A stretch of 64,000 nucleotides of DNA from contig NC_074713.1 in the NCBI RefSeq assembly GCF_947242115.1, forward strand, positions 11,848,001 to 11,912,000, given 5' to 3'. Position 1 is the first letter of the stretch, and every line of letters begins with the position of its first letter. The notes under the pieces are model-generated. The model was given only the letters and a program-made list of their open reading frames with translations, did not search any database and was not told the origin of the DNA. The DNA is from Biomphalaria glabrata (taxonomy: Eukaryota > Mollusca > Gastropoda > Planorbidae). This document shows, in pieces, positions 23,801-35,900 of the stretch. The position numbers were made by a program, and so were the translations under genes.

Positions 23801-26067
23801 TCAACAACACTCCTCAAGCGACCTACTTTAAGATTCGATTCGGGGAGCAGGAGGTGTGTGAATACAGTCTGGCGGTGTCGTCAGTCTTCTGCCTCATCTA
23901 CCCCGTCATCGCCGTTCTATTGTATATTTATTTGTACAGGAGGGACAACTCTAAAACAGACGAGAACAAGTAGGCTTGATGACTTATTGCCCTTGCCTTT
24001 TCTTTCACATCACAATCACCTCAATTGTATTATATAAGTCTATACAAAAATATTTTTCTTATAATAGAGCACGTAAAAAAATTTTTTTTTCTCTTCATTC
24101 TATTTGATTAGTTTATGAATGGGTTTTTTTTTATATTAAAAATTGTTAAAATTGTTTTCTTTCACTCCAAATAGACTTGACCTGTCCCATGGGTTGTACG
24201 TCATACACATCATCACAGAACTGTGTGTCGCTATCTTGATACTGGTTTCAGCTGGACTCATCACCTCTGGTTTTCGACACATCTGTGATTCTTTAGATGC
24301 TGCTGTGACCTTGAAGTTGATTGACAGGTTAGACACAAACACGGGGCTATATCACTTCACAATTTCTGTATATTAAATTCTGCATGTTGTATGTCAATAA
24401 AGTAATAATACGGTAATAACATTTTTTTTATTGACACATTATTTTTAAATAAGTTTTACATAAGATTTATAAGGATCAGTTATATAAGAGTCTGAAATAG
24501 AAGATTCTTTCTGACCCATTGAGTAGCTTTTACCTGTATGTAAAATGAGAACATAATTTTATTGTATAAGCCTTAAATATTATTGATGCTATTAGTCATT
24601 TGCGTTAGCCATATTAAAAGTGAAGATTTTTTGGCACAGCAAATTTTGTGAGAGTGTCGTGCTATGGAAAGCTTATTATATATATATTATTATATAATTA
24701 TTACAAAGCTTTTATCAGCTCACTGTTTGTCTGTCTGGCACACATTCTTTACATGTTATTTCTCCCACCTCCGGGATCAACATTAAACTTTGCACAATTA
24801 TTCATTATCCCTTACAAAACATGATTCAGTCACAAATTTAACAAACATAGACATATAATATAAACATATAATATATATAAGTCTATGTTAACAAATTAAT
24901 CAAATAGAGGTAATGAATTAATTTTGTTTGATATAGGGGAAAAGGAAATAAATCCTAATGCCTAATTTATTCCAACATTGATATGAAGCCAGTAGGCCTA
25001 TAATACAATGGCATGGGGTCCGCATTGTTTGCACTTTCTTCTCAGAATCTTCTGTAAACAACCAGTAAGATAGGGCCGTCTATAGCTATATGCCAAAAGA
25101 ATAGCCAAATACTATCCAAATGGCCATATATTAAACAATAAGTGTTGCTTCATATTTCAGCTGTTCTGGTGCCCAGAGTTTTGCAGATTGGAGGAATTAT
25201 GATGGAAGCAATTTCTATGTCAGTCTGTCTGTGGCAACAGTAAGTATGCATCCTTAGGAAGGAGAGCTAGATCTAAACAATCTAAGCTTATTTCTTTAGC
25301 TAATTTTGTATAATGTTTTGCTTAGAAATAAAAAAAATAATTCTTATACCAAATGATATTATATTATTGTTTAAGCCATTGGTGTTTATTAAACCCCATT
25401 GGGATTCCCGGCTAGCTAAGGGATTGGCATCTAAAAAATACATTGCAATTATTTTTATGACTTTGTCTAACAGTATAAATATTAATTAGCGTGAAAAATG
25501 CAAGAAGAGCTTTAGCAATTAATCAAATCTACATTAAAATAGGCCAACCATATTTTTTAAATGTAATTAATGCTAAAAACTTTCAGAGTTGCCAACCAGT
25601 ACGCATCTTGCGTATTTTTATTTTGTACGCAAATGGACACGAAAATATGCGAGTACGGTTTATCATCTGAAAATATGCATTTTCCCCTGCAAAAAAAAAG
25701 TAGTTCTTGCTAATCATATAGACGCATATATGGATCAGTGCGTCAATGACTGGAAATGGACTTTTGTTATATTTAGATCCACCACAAGATAATATCGCTT
25801 TTTTTTTTCGCGCGAAAATTTTAAATGCTTACTAGATGTTAAAAAAAAAACTGACATATACTTAAAATATGCAGTAGGCCTACTATTGGTGTCTGTTAAT
25901 CAATATCTTGTATGTTTAAGGGTCTAATACTCTATGTACCTATCTACCCTCAGGCTGGATGCTGGCTTCTCTTCGTCTCGTGGCTCCTCCAAAGTTTGCT
26001 GGGTCTGTGGAAACTGTGGTGGCTCAATGTGTTACCAGTTTTTCCCTGCTGCCGACCCTCCGAATAA
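16792..26067 (+). CDS. TMEM179B-like: TMEM179/TMEM179B-like four-pass membrane protein, 5 exons, 228 aa
   Basis: Exons by GT-AG and frame: 16792-16902, 23740-23969, 24175-24327, 25161-25239, 25954-26067. Joined they give 228 residues plus stop, close to human TMEM179 (233) and TMEM179B (219). Exon 1 encodes a first hydrophobic segment ending FLVIVPLGDLK. Exon 2 gives CSRCLLYSDFDFN, the conserved RCLLY motif after TM1, then VCEYSLAVSSVFCLIYP (start of TM2) and a YLYRRDN loop. Exon 3 gives TM3 and SGFRHICDSL. Exon 4 gives CSGAQSFADWRNYDG. Exon 5 gives TM4 with two WxLL-type clusters and a short tail PCCRPSE. The CSEAQ and SLCNSI motifs of TMEM179B have clear counterparts (CSGAQ, HICDSL). Function of the family is poorly known; an integral-membrane role is the safe statement. 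The first intron (6.8 kb) is full of repeats. The gene is convergent with STIP1. Confidence 0.88.
16965..17420 (+). mobile_element. LINE family X fragment split by an inserted LINE tail
   Basis: 16965-17157 (AACATAGAGCCGTGAGATTT, CACTGAACCATAA) matches the C-terminal coding region of family X at 38350-38525, and 17310-17420 (TATGCTAGGACAAATTTATAGG) matches its continuation at 38585-38700. Between them 17160-17288 is a minus-strand 3' fragment of the C2H2-tailed LINE family (CSRCGKICRSQLGL), with an ATT-repeat tail at 17161-17171. This is a nested insertion inside intron 1 of the TMEM179-like gene. Confidence 0.75.
17640..17958. mobile_element. Probable non-autonomous DNA element around a TA repeat
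   Basis: GGTGTCACGCTGTGCGA at 17644 and GGTGTCACCCTGTGCGTG at 17909 bracket a (TA)n run at about 17776-17847, and the right edge is CAACGCCACTG. The right edge fits a CAGTGGCGTTG-type end, but a matching left terminus and target duplication are not clear. The long Ile-Tyr repeat frame across it is a microsatellite artefact. Confidence 0.45.
18590..19098. repeat. 16-bp minisatellite with a 160-bp higher-order repeat
   Basis: The unit is CTCTATCCAGTCTGTC or close variants (TATCGAG, TATTGAG, TATTCAG). Ten units form a 160-bp block: 18741-18900 and 18901-19060 are almost identical. Since three 16-bp units make 48 nt, the array reads open for up to 204 codons as a 16-residue periodic peptide (SIESVLYRVCALS type). 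No gene support exists for it; it sits in intron 1 of the TMEM179-like gene. Confidence 0.95.
19156..19292. repeat. AT-rich ~17-bp tandem repeat
   Basis: AAAATACAAAATATAGCT repeats about seven times with small length changes. Confidence 0.85.
19610..20290. repeat. Dispersed repeat family A, second copy, with an internal insertion
   Basis: Landmarks shared with 6690-7165 appear in the same order (TGTCTGTCTGGTA, GTTTGTACACGTTA, TCTCGGATCAAGCTG, AACACAAGAATCAA, TGGTGGTATAAGCTGAATTA, and an end near CTTCGTATCAGCTTT). About 200 bp of T-rich and C-rich sequence (about 19980-20195) interrupts the 3' half, just before the segment reading CAGATTTATAGTTGTTAG. The left end ACAAAGCTTATATCA is better preserved here. 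Confidence 0.75.
20905..21130 (-). mobile_element. LINE family X 3' fragment
   Basis: Plus-strand CTTATCTTATCTTATAAAAT, then ACAGACGTAACTTC, GATGACTACGTCTTACG, CATGCATGTTAATCAATGAC and CAACCCATTCC form the reverse complement of the 3' end at 38640-38790. The (ATAAG)n-like end is the family's tail. Confidence 0.75.
21131..22179. other. Intron 1 sequence without assignable features
   Basis: Contains a (CA)n run at 21411-21430 and a 104-codon minus-strand frame (21483-21797) whose middle (LIRQLHLWRPSKYFARIRYW) looks protein-like. I cannot assign it to any family and see no splice context. It may be an old element fragment. Confidence 0.4.
22180..22425 (-). mobile_element. tRNA-derived SINE
   Basis: Reading the minus strand: GTGGGAAGCGTAGTCGAGAG (A-box region), then CTCGAGGTTCGAAACCCGAC (B box GGTTCGAAACC), then a body with GCAGCGCGGAAAACC and CACCCCACTGGTGCAC, and a 3' part GAGCATGCTATAAGCATG followed by AGTAGCGCTATATAAAATC. 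The spacing of the A and B boxes fits a pol III promoter, and the 3' part resembles a core shared by molluscan SINEs. Confidence 0.7.
23425..23700 (+). mobile_element. C2H2-tailed LINE 3' fragment, interrupted
   Basis: 23435-23548 decodes to decayed basic linker plus the first half of the zinc finger (GGTGTGGAAAATG corresponds to CGK). 23619-23690 gives the second half (CTCAACTGGGTTTACATAGTC, a decayed QLGLxSH) and the TCTTTGGAATCGAAGACATT tail. The gap holds a family X tail (CTTATAAAATATAGACG then AAGATGATTACGTCC) in reverse orientation, so one LINE end landed within another. It lies directly upstream of exon 2 of the TMEM179-like gene. Confidence 0.65.
24690..24830. repeat. Dispersed repeat family A, fragment
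   Basis: ATTACAAAGCTTTTATCAGC, TTTGTCTGTCTGGCA and ACATGTTATTTCTCCCACC match the left part of family A. It lies in intron 3 of the TMEM179-like gene. Confidence 0.6.
25585..25850 (+). mobile_element. One-ended DNA element fragment
   Basis: CAGAGTTGCCAACCAGTACG followed by CATCTTGCGTATTT resembles the ends of the TIR element at 30253-31275 (CAGACCTGCCTACC plus GCGTA-rich subterminal motifs). No right end is visible. Confidence 0.45.
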
Positions 26068-26422
26068 CTTCACCAAGGGCAACTACTCCACTAATTTATT
26101 ACACACTATTTTTCTAACCAAGACAGAATATTGTGTTCATGTAGTGTTCAAAACTTGTGTTTTATCCTTCATACTGTACAACATTTCCATACATTTATAG
26201 TCTGTATTATTATATATTTATATGGACACTTTCTGTTATATCATGAAACATGGTAAAGTTATTAAAACATTGTTTTCTTACCTAGATTACTTTTTATTAC
26301 ATTTTTTTTTTATGTTTCACTCTAGAAAGTATCTGTAAATCTGTAACTAAGCTTGTAACAAACCTGCCATCATGAGTTTACAAATGGGCACAAATACATG
26401 AATTACATTGTTATTTCCACAT

Positions 26423-26428
26423 AATAAA
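26423..26428 (+). terminator. Candidate polyadenylation signal of the TMEM179-like gene
   Basis: AATAAA about 355 nt downstream of the stop codon and just before the LINE insertion. It is the first canonical hexamer I noted in the proposed 3' UTR. Confidence 0.4.
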
Positions 26429-26459
26429 ACAATCATTGTTGTTTATCATCTTAAGTTCA

Positions 26460-29240
26460 AAAAATTCAAGAACTTTTGGACTGCTGAAATAACTAACTTG
26501 TTACGGCACACCAAAAGAACCCAAACAATCCAACACTCAGGCAGAAATACAACAGACTCAGCCTACTAGTCAAAACGTCTGTTAACAGGGAAAAACGAGA
26601 ACGTTGGACCAACACCTGTGCAAGGCTAGATCAAAGGGATAGCTCTAAGTCCTGGAGTCTTCTGAGAAGTCTCGAAAATGCTGGGCGTACGAAAAAGCAA
26701 ACCCATTATCTTCACCCAGTGGGGTAACCATTTCATCAAAGAAGAAAATTGCCACCTTGTTGAACAAATATGTTGCTAAGATCAACGAGGCTGCCAAGAA
26801 GTCCCCAATGTCCAAAGCCATTTATAAAGCTCGCAAAGCTGATGAAAAAAAAGACCGAAAGGAACCACAAACCGAAAGTGCTGAGGGAACGATTAACTCC
26901 CCCTTCTCGATAGGTGAGCTTAATGCTGCCATAAGGAAATGCCAGCTTTAAAAGGCTCCCGGGCCGGATGGTATCACCCCTGAAATGCTCAAGGGGGGAA
27001 AGGAAGGGCTATGCTCTTGGCATTTGTAAATAGAACCTGGGCTGATGGTCATCTGCTCAGGGCCTGCAAGCGTGCCACCATTATTATTCCTGTACCAAAA
27101 AAGGGAAAAGATGCTTCCACTGCTGAGGGCCACATCTTTTGTGGGAAAGATGGCTGAAAAATGTTAAATGAACGACTAGTTTGGTACCTTGAGAGTGTCC
27201 GGAACAGGCTGGTTTCAAGGTTGGAATGTCCGCTATAGACCAAATCATCTTTGTGCAGAGCGTAGCAAATGGATTCCAAAGGACCGAAAGCACATACGTA
27301 AAGTATGGCGGCCTGGTTTGCTTCATAAGATAAAAGCCTCGGGAGGTGCGGGGACGGATATATTACTGGATTTGAGACTTCCTACAAGAGAGTACAATAA
27401 GAACAAGGATGTACTGAGAAGTCTCAGGGCACACCCTCCCCAGGGCTCAGTCCTGACATGCGTCCTTTTCACGGCCTTCATAAATGACCTACAGACTCAG
27501 CTAAGATCCAAAAAGCTGCTATATGCTGATGATATTGTCCTTTAAAAATACAAAAAGAATATCTCCATTCGCTCTGCTCATACACACAAAAAATGGAGGT
27601 TAGAAATAAACATCTCCAAGACGGTCTATTCTCTGTTCACGCTCGGGACTGGCATTCTCGGGAAACATTTCCGGCTCTCCCTTAACGGAGTGGCTCTCAG
27701 CATGGAAAAGCTACCCACGTACCTTGGTGTAACTTTAGATTGATAACTAAAAATGTGTGAGCACATCCAGGAAGTTGCAAGAAAGGCCTCATGGAAACTT
27801 TGCATTGTGCGGAAGCTGGCATCCACGAAATGGGGAGCCCGAGCAGACATGCTCCGATCACTGTATTTAGGAACAGTTTGATCACAGATAGACTATATAG
27901 ACTTGCAAATGTGTGGCTCTAGGACAACTCTATAACAACTTCATAAAATACAGTCCCAAGCACTAAGATTTGTATGCGAAACCTTTAGGACAAGCCCAGT
28001 AAATGCGGCTGAAATAATGGCTAATGTAGGTCCGATAAACCTTAGGAGGGAAAGGTCAGTACTGACTTGCTTTGAGCAGTATAAAAGGCTGGATGAATAC
28101 CTCCCAGCTAGAAAACTAGTGAATGGTTGGAGATGCAGAAGGCTTATCCAGATGCAGTATTTCATGCATCATGTCACTAGACTATCTGATAAAGCTGGCC
28201 TCTCCACCAACCGACAAAACATTCAACGTTTTCACCTCCTGCCCCCTTGGTGTCGACCAACGACCCCAGAAATAAGCTTGGAACTAGTAGACCCTAATGC
28301 CACTAAGCTAAGTCGTTCATCTAACGACCTTTAAATTCTAGCATTGCAGACCATTAATGCTTTTAAGCTCAGTGCTATTTTTGCATATACTGATGGGTCG
28401 GCATCGATAGATTCTGAAAGAGCAGGCTATGGAGCCTACATCGACTTTCTTGAATCTTGGCTCTTACTCAGTCAAAATCTTTGGACCATGTAGTAATACT
28501 TTCAGTTTTGATGCGTGTAAGACCATTGCAGTCTGTGAAGCTTTGAAAGTAAAAGTCACTCTCATCTCGGCGAGGGACATTTGAGGGCAACACGAGTGTT
28601 GTGGTCACTGACTCAAAATCTGTACTACAGGCTTTGAAAAGCCCCGGACCATGCCCCCCCAGTAACGACACTGTCTTCATGGCTTTATACAACATAAAGC
28701 AATGCTATGGCACCCCTGTAATAATTCAGTAATGCAGTGGGTACCGAGTCACATAGGTGCAACTGGCAACATTGCTGCTGACTCCTTGGCACACCAGGCA
28801 GGGCAAATTCCACCCACTGAAAAGGCTGCAAGTTTTCACCATGATCTGGCTCAATTAAAAAAAAACAGAAATGGAAAAGTGGTTTGAGTGCTGGGACAAG
28901 TCCCAAAAAGCCCGTGGAGTCTGGGGGCGCATGAAGCGGCCTGATCGCACTTCCCTGTGGTGGAGGCTGTCGAGGCCTGAGCAAGTTATTATAGCACAGT
29001 GCAGGACTGGCCACTGTCCTCTTGACTCATATTTCACGGTGCCTCTTATTACGTTAAAGAGCAGTTAAAGAGGTGGAAACTACACATCTCTTTGTTAAGT
29101 CCAAATTTTTAGAGACTGCCCTGGTATAAATATAGAAATGAGTCAGATCCATATGCTACAACAAACCACTCTAGGGATGAATTGATGTGGTGTAGATGAG
29201 CCAATACATGTTAAACTCTTAATGAAATAAATAAGGCCAA
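26460..29240 (+). mobile_element. Old 5'-truncated LINE with RT and RNase H (I/nimbus-like)
   Basis: Pieces in order: RT finger motif with KAPGPDGITPEMLKG (about 26952-26997), a decayed middle, the YADDIVL catalytic box (27521-27541), post-RT region with YLGVTLD-like sequence near 27720, the RNase H start YTDGSA near 28389, and an RNase H continuation WVPSHIGATGNIAADSLA (about 28738-28790). The C-terminal stretch RTGHCPLDSYF lies near 29005. Several stops and frame changes break the frame (for example stops right after AIRKCQL and after DDIVL), so it is dead. The endonuclease part is missing at the 5' end. RT followed by RNase H points to the I group, which includes snail nimbus elements. It fills the gap between the convergent TMEM179-like and STIP1 genes. 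Confidence 0.88.
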
Positions 29241-29921
29241 AGAAATAATTTCATAATTTATTTAGTATCATGAGCATACAATCAACATGTACACAGACTA
29301 AATATTCATTCAGGCAGGCCATGTTCAATCACATATACTGTTTAGAACTCACTCACAAATATGTATTTGCAACTACTTGAAAATTTTGTTCTTGATGCTA
29401 ACAAAGCAAAAAAAAAAAGGTTTGAAATTTGAGTTGGCCTACCAAATGAAACAAATTTACTGCATAAAAAGAAAGAATGTTTAAAAAAGTAATCACAAAA
29501 TTTTTCAGTAGCAATAGCTAATAGAAATACTATTGGACCTCTTAAAACAATGAAACGAGAACACACCAGTCAGAAAAATACTTTTCAAGACATTATTTAT
29601 GCAGATAAAAATCAATGCCTATCACTCAACAGATCAAATATTGACAATAATAGCTGACATCACTAAATACAAGTAAATAATGCTATCAAAAAAAAAAATC
29701 ATTCTTAAAAAAAAAATCTTTAAAAAAGAAAACAAAACAATATAACCAAATAATGATCAAGTAACAACTAAAACGATTGACCACATCACTGTTGCAAACA
29801 TCAAGTAGGACATGATTGCCTAATGTTTGCATGGTAGCTCTGGTCTCACTTGATGGGCTGTCAATGTTAAAGCTGAAGGGAAGTAAGAGAATTTTCAAGT
29901 AGCAAGTTAAGTCTAGGGTTC
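29240..29921 (-). other. Probable 3' UTR of STIP1
   Basis: The stretch between the STIP1 stop and the end of the LINE has no other gene. An AATAAA on the minus strand at 29257-29262 would end a 3' UTR of about 670 nt. The UTR extent is inferred. Confidence 0.45.
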
Positions 29922-32900
29922 TCAGCGTAGTGACACTATGCCACATTCCATCAGTTTCTCAATCTTTGCTGCAACATCTGGATTTTTTAAATGTCTAGAA
30001 AGAAAGAAAAGATGTTTGAAGACCATGAAAAATTGTTGCATTTCAGTCTCTGTTATCTCTAGCAAGATATGCTTACACAGAGATATAAAACATAATTATG
30101 TCTGAAAAGAAACTCCACTAATCAATGCTAAAAGTCTCAATATTCTTCCCTCATGTTCTTAATTGCCAAAAATTTTATCTTGAATACTTTTTTTCAATTT
30201 CAATGTGTTTACTAAGTATGATATATTTAAAGCACATATAAATATATATTTACAGACCTGCCTACCAAAAAAAGTCCAAATGCGTAACGCTGATGGTCAA
30301 AATGCGTATTTTGGCACCAGAATGCGTAACACTTACGCGATCCACTATTTTGTCATATATATATAATATTAGATCTAGATGTCATGATTAGATCTACAAT
30401 CTAAATCTAGATCAATACGACAATAGAGATATCTAGACTTGATCTGGATCTATGTCTATATAATAAATAAAATCTACGCTAGATCAGTTACCCATGCCGT
30501 GGATCCGCTACAAAGGTAGATTCTAGGTCTACTCTCCAAACTTTCGTAGGCCTACCTTCATCCTTGATCTATTCTATACTAAGAATCTAGTCTAGATCTA
30601 GACTAGATGGTAGTAGATGTTATCGATCTAGATCTAGAATCTAGTCAATCTAAAATGATCTAAATCATACTAGATCTACAACTAAATTGGATCTAGATTG
30701 TAGAGTAATTACTAATGTAGAGAATCATGACATAACATAATGACTAGCTAGACTCTAGCTAGATCTATTTCTGTATAACAAGTTATCTAGATTCTAGATC
30801 TAGAATCCAGATCTAGACTAGATATCTACAATGTCACTCAATGTGTTTTGAATCGATAGCACTTCGATATTTTTTTCTATACAAATAAATATGGGAATCA
30901 GGGATTCAACATAATTAATTTCTACTAATGAACTTACAAAAAAAAAAAATCACGGTGTATCAGCTAACTGACGGTACCAACCCGCAACTCCCTCACTCTC
31001 GCGTTCATCATTTCTTGACTAAATGTAATTGCTATTAAGAACCAATCAACGTATAGATCTGGACACAATGTGTTCCCCCACCTTTTCTGTTTATCCCCCC
31101 CCCAACAGGACGGCTTAGCGTGACCTCCGTGACCGCTCGTAAGCTAGTCAAGAGAGGGGGGAAAAGATACGAAATGCGTAACGCGACGGGTTAAATGCGT
31201 ATTTGCGTACTGGCGGTAATTTTTGGGAGATTTTGCGTAATGAATACGCATTTTGCGTAACGGTAGGCAGGTCTGTATTTATATGTACTTACTCTCTGGC
31301 AGCCTTGGGATCTTTAGACATCTGAGCAAGAATCATCTGCATTGCTGGGTCACTGAGAATTTGCTGCACTTCAGGATTAGACATAGCTTTCTGCTTCACA
31401 GCCTCTGGGTCTTCACTTTCTGCCATTAGTGCTTTTCTGTAGCCATCTAAAGCCTCCTAATCAAAGTCACAAAGTACTCCATTAAATATAGTCATTAAAA
31501 TACACACAAATTTGTATATTTTGTCATTACAAAAATCAATGTTGGTAACTATGAAATCCATTGATTCTCTAACTATTCCCTGCATGTACTCACTAATAAA
31601 ATGCTGTCAACTAAATATTTTAGGTTAAAGTACTAAGAAGTTTTAAGAAAATTATGAAATGAAGAGACCTATCAGATTTTTTTTTTTAACTCTGTTTACT
31701 TTTAAATATTAAATTATAAGAAAATAGAGTGTTTGATTGGCATGTACAAATGTTTGTAAAGTTGTCATTATTTCATTTGCGTACTTCTGCATCTGTATTT
31801 TAATTTATTGAACTGCATATCATTTTAGACACATGCTATAAAAGTAATGACTGATAATGCTTGAAAGTTTGTTTTTTTCTTTTTTAAAAGGTAGTGAGAA
31901 AGAAATTTCATGGGCAATGACAGTATTCACCCCAAAATTTTAATTTTAGCCTAAGACATTGCAACAAAACTAGTAGAGAATGTCTAACAAGTATTTCAGT
32001 GACTATACAGGTAATCAAGTAATTGTGCAACAGGCATGTAAATAAACAATGGTTGTATCATTTTCTCTCAGTGAATCATTGACCATGTCTTGGTTCATAA
32101 GAACAAATTTAACTATTTAAAAATAATGTATGTGTTAAGAATTTAAAAGAGCAAAATAAATTTTAAAATTCTTCACATACATCACTTTGTGTTTTGATAG
32201 CTGACACCACAAAAGACCATTATTCCTAAGACTACTGCTTCTAGAAAGACATGAGTTTTCCCATTTAGATATCAAAATACTTGAAAGTTACTGAAAATCT
32301 ATTTCTCCATCACTTGCTAAGTTGCAGCAGATTAGCTACTTTTAATTTTCTTAAAGTAAATCCTTCTGCTTTAAAACATAATAAACGATTGCTAAAACAA
32401 TGCTAAGATATATTGTCTGTAATAGTAGCAGTACCAGTAATTCAAAGAGTGTAATTTATAAAAAGGGAAACAAAAATATTGCAGATGATCATTTAATCAA
32501 TGGGTTCACTGCTCCAGAAATAGCATTATATTCAGAGGTGAGAAACTTACTGCATTGTTAGGATCCAGATCTAATGCCTTTTGATATGCAAATGTGGCCT
32601 TGGTTGGTTCTTTCATAGCTAACAATACTGCTCCTTTTCGAAGATAACCTTTAACTAAAAGAAAAAAAAAGCATTTATTAATAATACAAATTCAAAACCA
32701 TGCATAAAATAAAAATTATACTAATATCAAGATTACAGGTACTTACTAAACTTGGGATCCAGTCTAATACATTCCTCACTATCCTTTAATGCCATAGGAA
32801 ACTCCATTAACTTTGTATAACAGGCTGCTCTGTTACTATAGAGCTTGGCATCCTCTGGATTACGTTTGATTGCCTCTGTATAATGTTGGACAGCTAAAGG

Positions 32901-35900
32901 ATATTTGCCTGCAAGGAAAAACAATTTAGTTTAAGATTACACAAAAAAAGTTGCTGGAATTTAAATTGGTTAGTTCTGTAAAACAAAGGCAAGTTTTGAA
33001 AAAATTCAACTTAAAACATTACCAACATCTACTGCAAGAAGTGGGCTAAGCAAAGTCAAGGAGATTTTTTTTCCTTTACCAACAAAAAATTCTGTATCAC
33101 AGGATCTTAATTTTTTTTTATCATAAATAAGTCTTCTATATTACAGGGTTTCTGCACCAAAGTCAATATGAAATTCCAGGAGTTTCCCAGGACAAATGAA
33201 AAAATTCCAGGACATAAAATTCGCGCCAAAATATTACATAACAATAGTCAAAGTTGATTATTATTATTTTTGCTCACTAATCTTTGGACTCGAAGACAAG
33301 CCTTATTATGCATATATATATATATATATATATATGTTATCTATTAATCAAGTAACAACTTGACTGTCATCCCAAAACCTCAAACAAACTATTAGACCTA
33401 TTAGCATTTTTTTTTCCTCAAGCACAATTTCTTTTTCAACTAAGTAGTTTCTCTGTCTTTTATGACCGAAATAACTTTTACGGACTTTCACAGCTGTGTG
33501 CGAAATATTTTCCTTAAATCTACAGTAGATCTAGAGTCTAGATCTAAGTCACAAAATTCACTGACTTTTCACGGCTGTGAGAGAATTATCTTCACTAGAT
33601 TCTAATGAATTAGTGTAAAATTTAGAGTCTAAATCTAAATTTAAGACACTAAAATTCTAAACTTTTCACGGCTGTGTGAGAATTATCACCACCTTTCTAC
33701 TGTAAATCTAGACTCTAGATCTAAGTCACAAAATTTTGCGGACTTTTCACGGATGTGTGATAATTGTCTTCCCTTAATCTACCGTAAATCTAGACTCTAG
33801 ATCTAAGTCACTAAAATTCTCGGACTTTTCAAAGCTATATGAGAATTATCTTCACTGAATCTACCATAAATACAGACTCTAGATCTAATTTAAGTCACTA
33901 AAATTTGCGAGCTTTTCAAGGCTTCACTACATTCTAGATCTAGTGATTTAGCGTATATCTACAATCTAGCGCATTACTAGAATCTGGTCAGCTTATTGAC
34001 ACAGCCAGCCCGTAAAAAGTTATGTAACGTAGTTTGGATGAAAATCAACGTGCTCAGTGAAAAATCGATCCGATAACAATACTAATCTATAAATAGATTA
34101 GATCAATCTATTGTCAAGGAGCAGTAAACACATTCTGTGCAAACTCTGAAATGCTCATGTCAATTCTATTTCCGCAGCGACGGCCCATCCAATGCAACGG
34201 CGAAATTCCAGAACATTCAAGGAGATATTTTAAAATTCCAGGAGGGGAAAGCTATCACCACGGACCATTACACATTGTGCTAATAAATAAATTGTATTGT
34301 AAAAAAAAAAAATTTTTATTGCAAACCTTCTTTGAATGCTTCATTCCCCTTCTCCTTTTCAAACAAGGACAACTCAGGATTTATGTAAGCAAGACGATCT
34401 CTCTCTTTGATTTTTTGTTGCACCTTTTAAAAAAAAAAAAAAGTAAATACATTTTCAAAATTTCAAAAATTGAATGTTGAATTTACAGGCTGAATTAAAA
34501 AGATAGGTCATTACCTCTTGAGCTTTCTTAACAATATCAGGCTGCCTATGTTCTGTCAAACTTTTATTATAATAATTCAAGGCTGCTTCAAGTTCATTCT
34601 TTTTCAAATAGGCAGTAGCTATTCTTGACAAAGCCCTGAAAATTGTTTTCATAAGTTTGAAATAGCAAGGTAAAATTACTAAAAAAAATCAATCAACTAA
34701 ATTAGGGTTATATACCTACAGTGAAGCTATAACAAAGAGTTAATTTAGTTAAATAGATATATTAGCTCATGTGAGTGATAAATGTTTACTCTGAAATTAT
34801 GAAGAAGTATTTGTGCTGAACTGTGAGAGCAAATAAAAAGGCATACTTATCAATGCCAATTTATTATATTTATTGAAAGGATAATTGATAATATTAACAC
34901 TTATCCTAATTAAACTGCACATTAAAGTTAGGATAAGCAGTTGGTATTAAGTATACATATGCTATATAATGGTTTTAAAATATTCATAGTATGTGTGTAA
35001 AAGTTACTGCCAACTTACTTTGCAATTAATTTGAAATCTGCCCTGTTTTCTCTCCCTATATTAACTGCTTCTTCACATACTTGTATACACTCATCATATT
35101 TGCCTTGTTCAAAGTAAACAGCTGTTCATAACAGAGAACAATTTGTATAAGCTGAGAAACAGACATTTTACAAAGACCAAGAACTAAACAAAACCTAACA
35201 AATACGAATTATCAGAAAGAAGAAAAACAAACCTCCTTTGTTAGTATGTAGTGTTATGTTAGTCGGATCAAGTTGTATTGCAGCCTCATAGTGTTGAAGT
35301 GCCAGATCAAAATTTTTCTGTTTATAAGCTGCATTTCCTTTTTCTTTTTCTTCAATTGCCTGTAAAAAAAAAATGATTGGTATAAAAATTATATAAAGTC
35401 TCATATTCTTTATGACTTTCACAGACTTGCCAAATCCTAAGACAGGTCTGGGTAGCCACTTGATTAGAACAATTATTTAACTAAAACAAAGAGACACTTA
35501 AATGTTATACAATGCAAAATATAGTTTTAAGGAATTGTCTAGGTGAGGCACAATGACTCACTGTTAAGATACATTCTGATACATGAATGCAAAAATACTC
35601 CTTTCTGTTTGATGGTTCAGGGAAGTATTTAATGTAAACTTTTTAAGTTATAGACATTGTGGAGATGCACATCAATGTCATAAGGCCATGATAATCAGAT
35701 AATGGTAGTACCACTAGATGTCAAGTATTCTTGTAAAAAAGTCTACAAATTAAATGAGCACTGTTACTAGTTACTAGATCTATAGTCTACTCAAATGAGT
35801 CTCAATGTTAACTTGCAATTACAACTAGATCTAGATCACATCATATAAACTGTCAGTGAATGTCATTTAGCTATCATTTAGATCTAGATTCTGAACTGAT

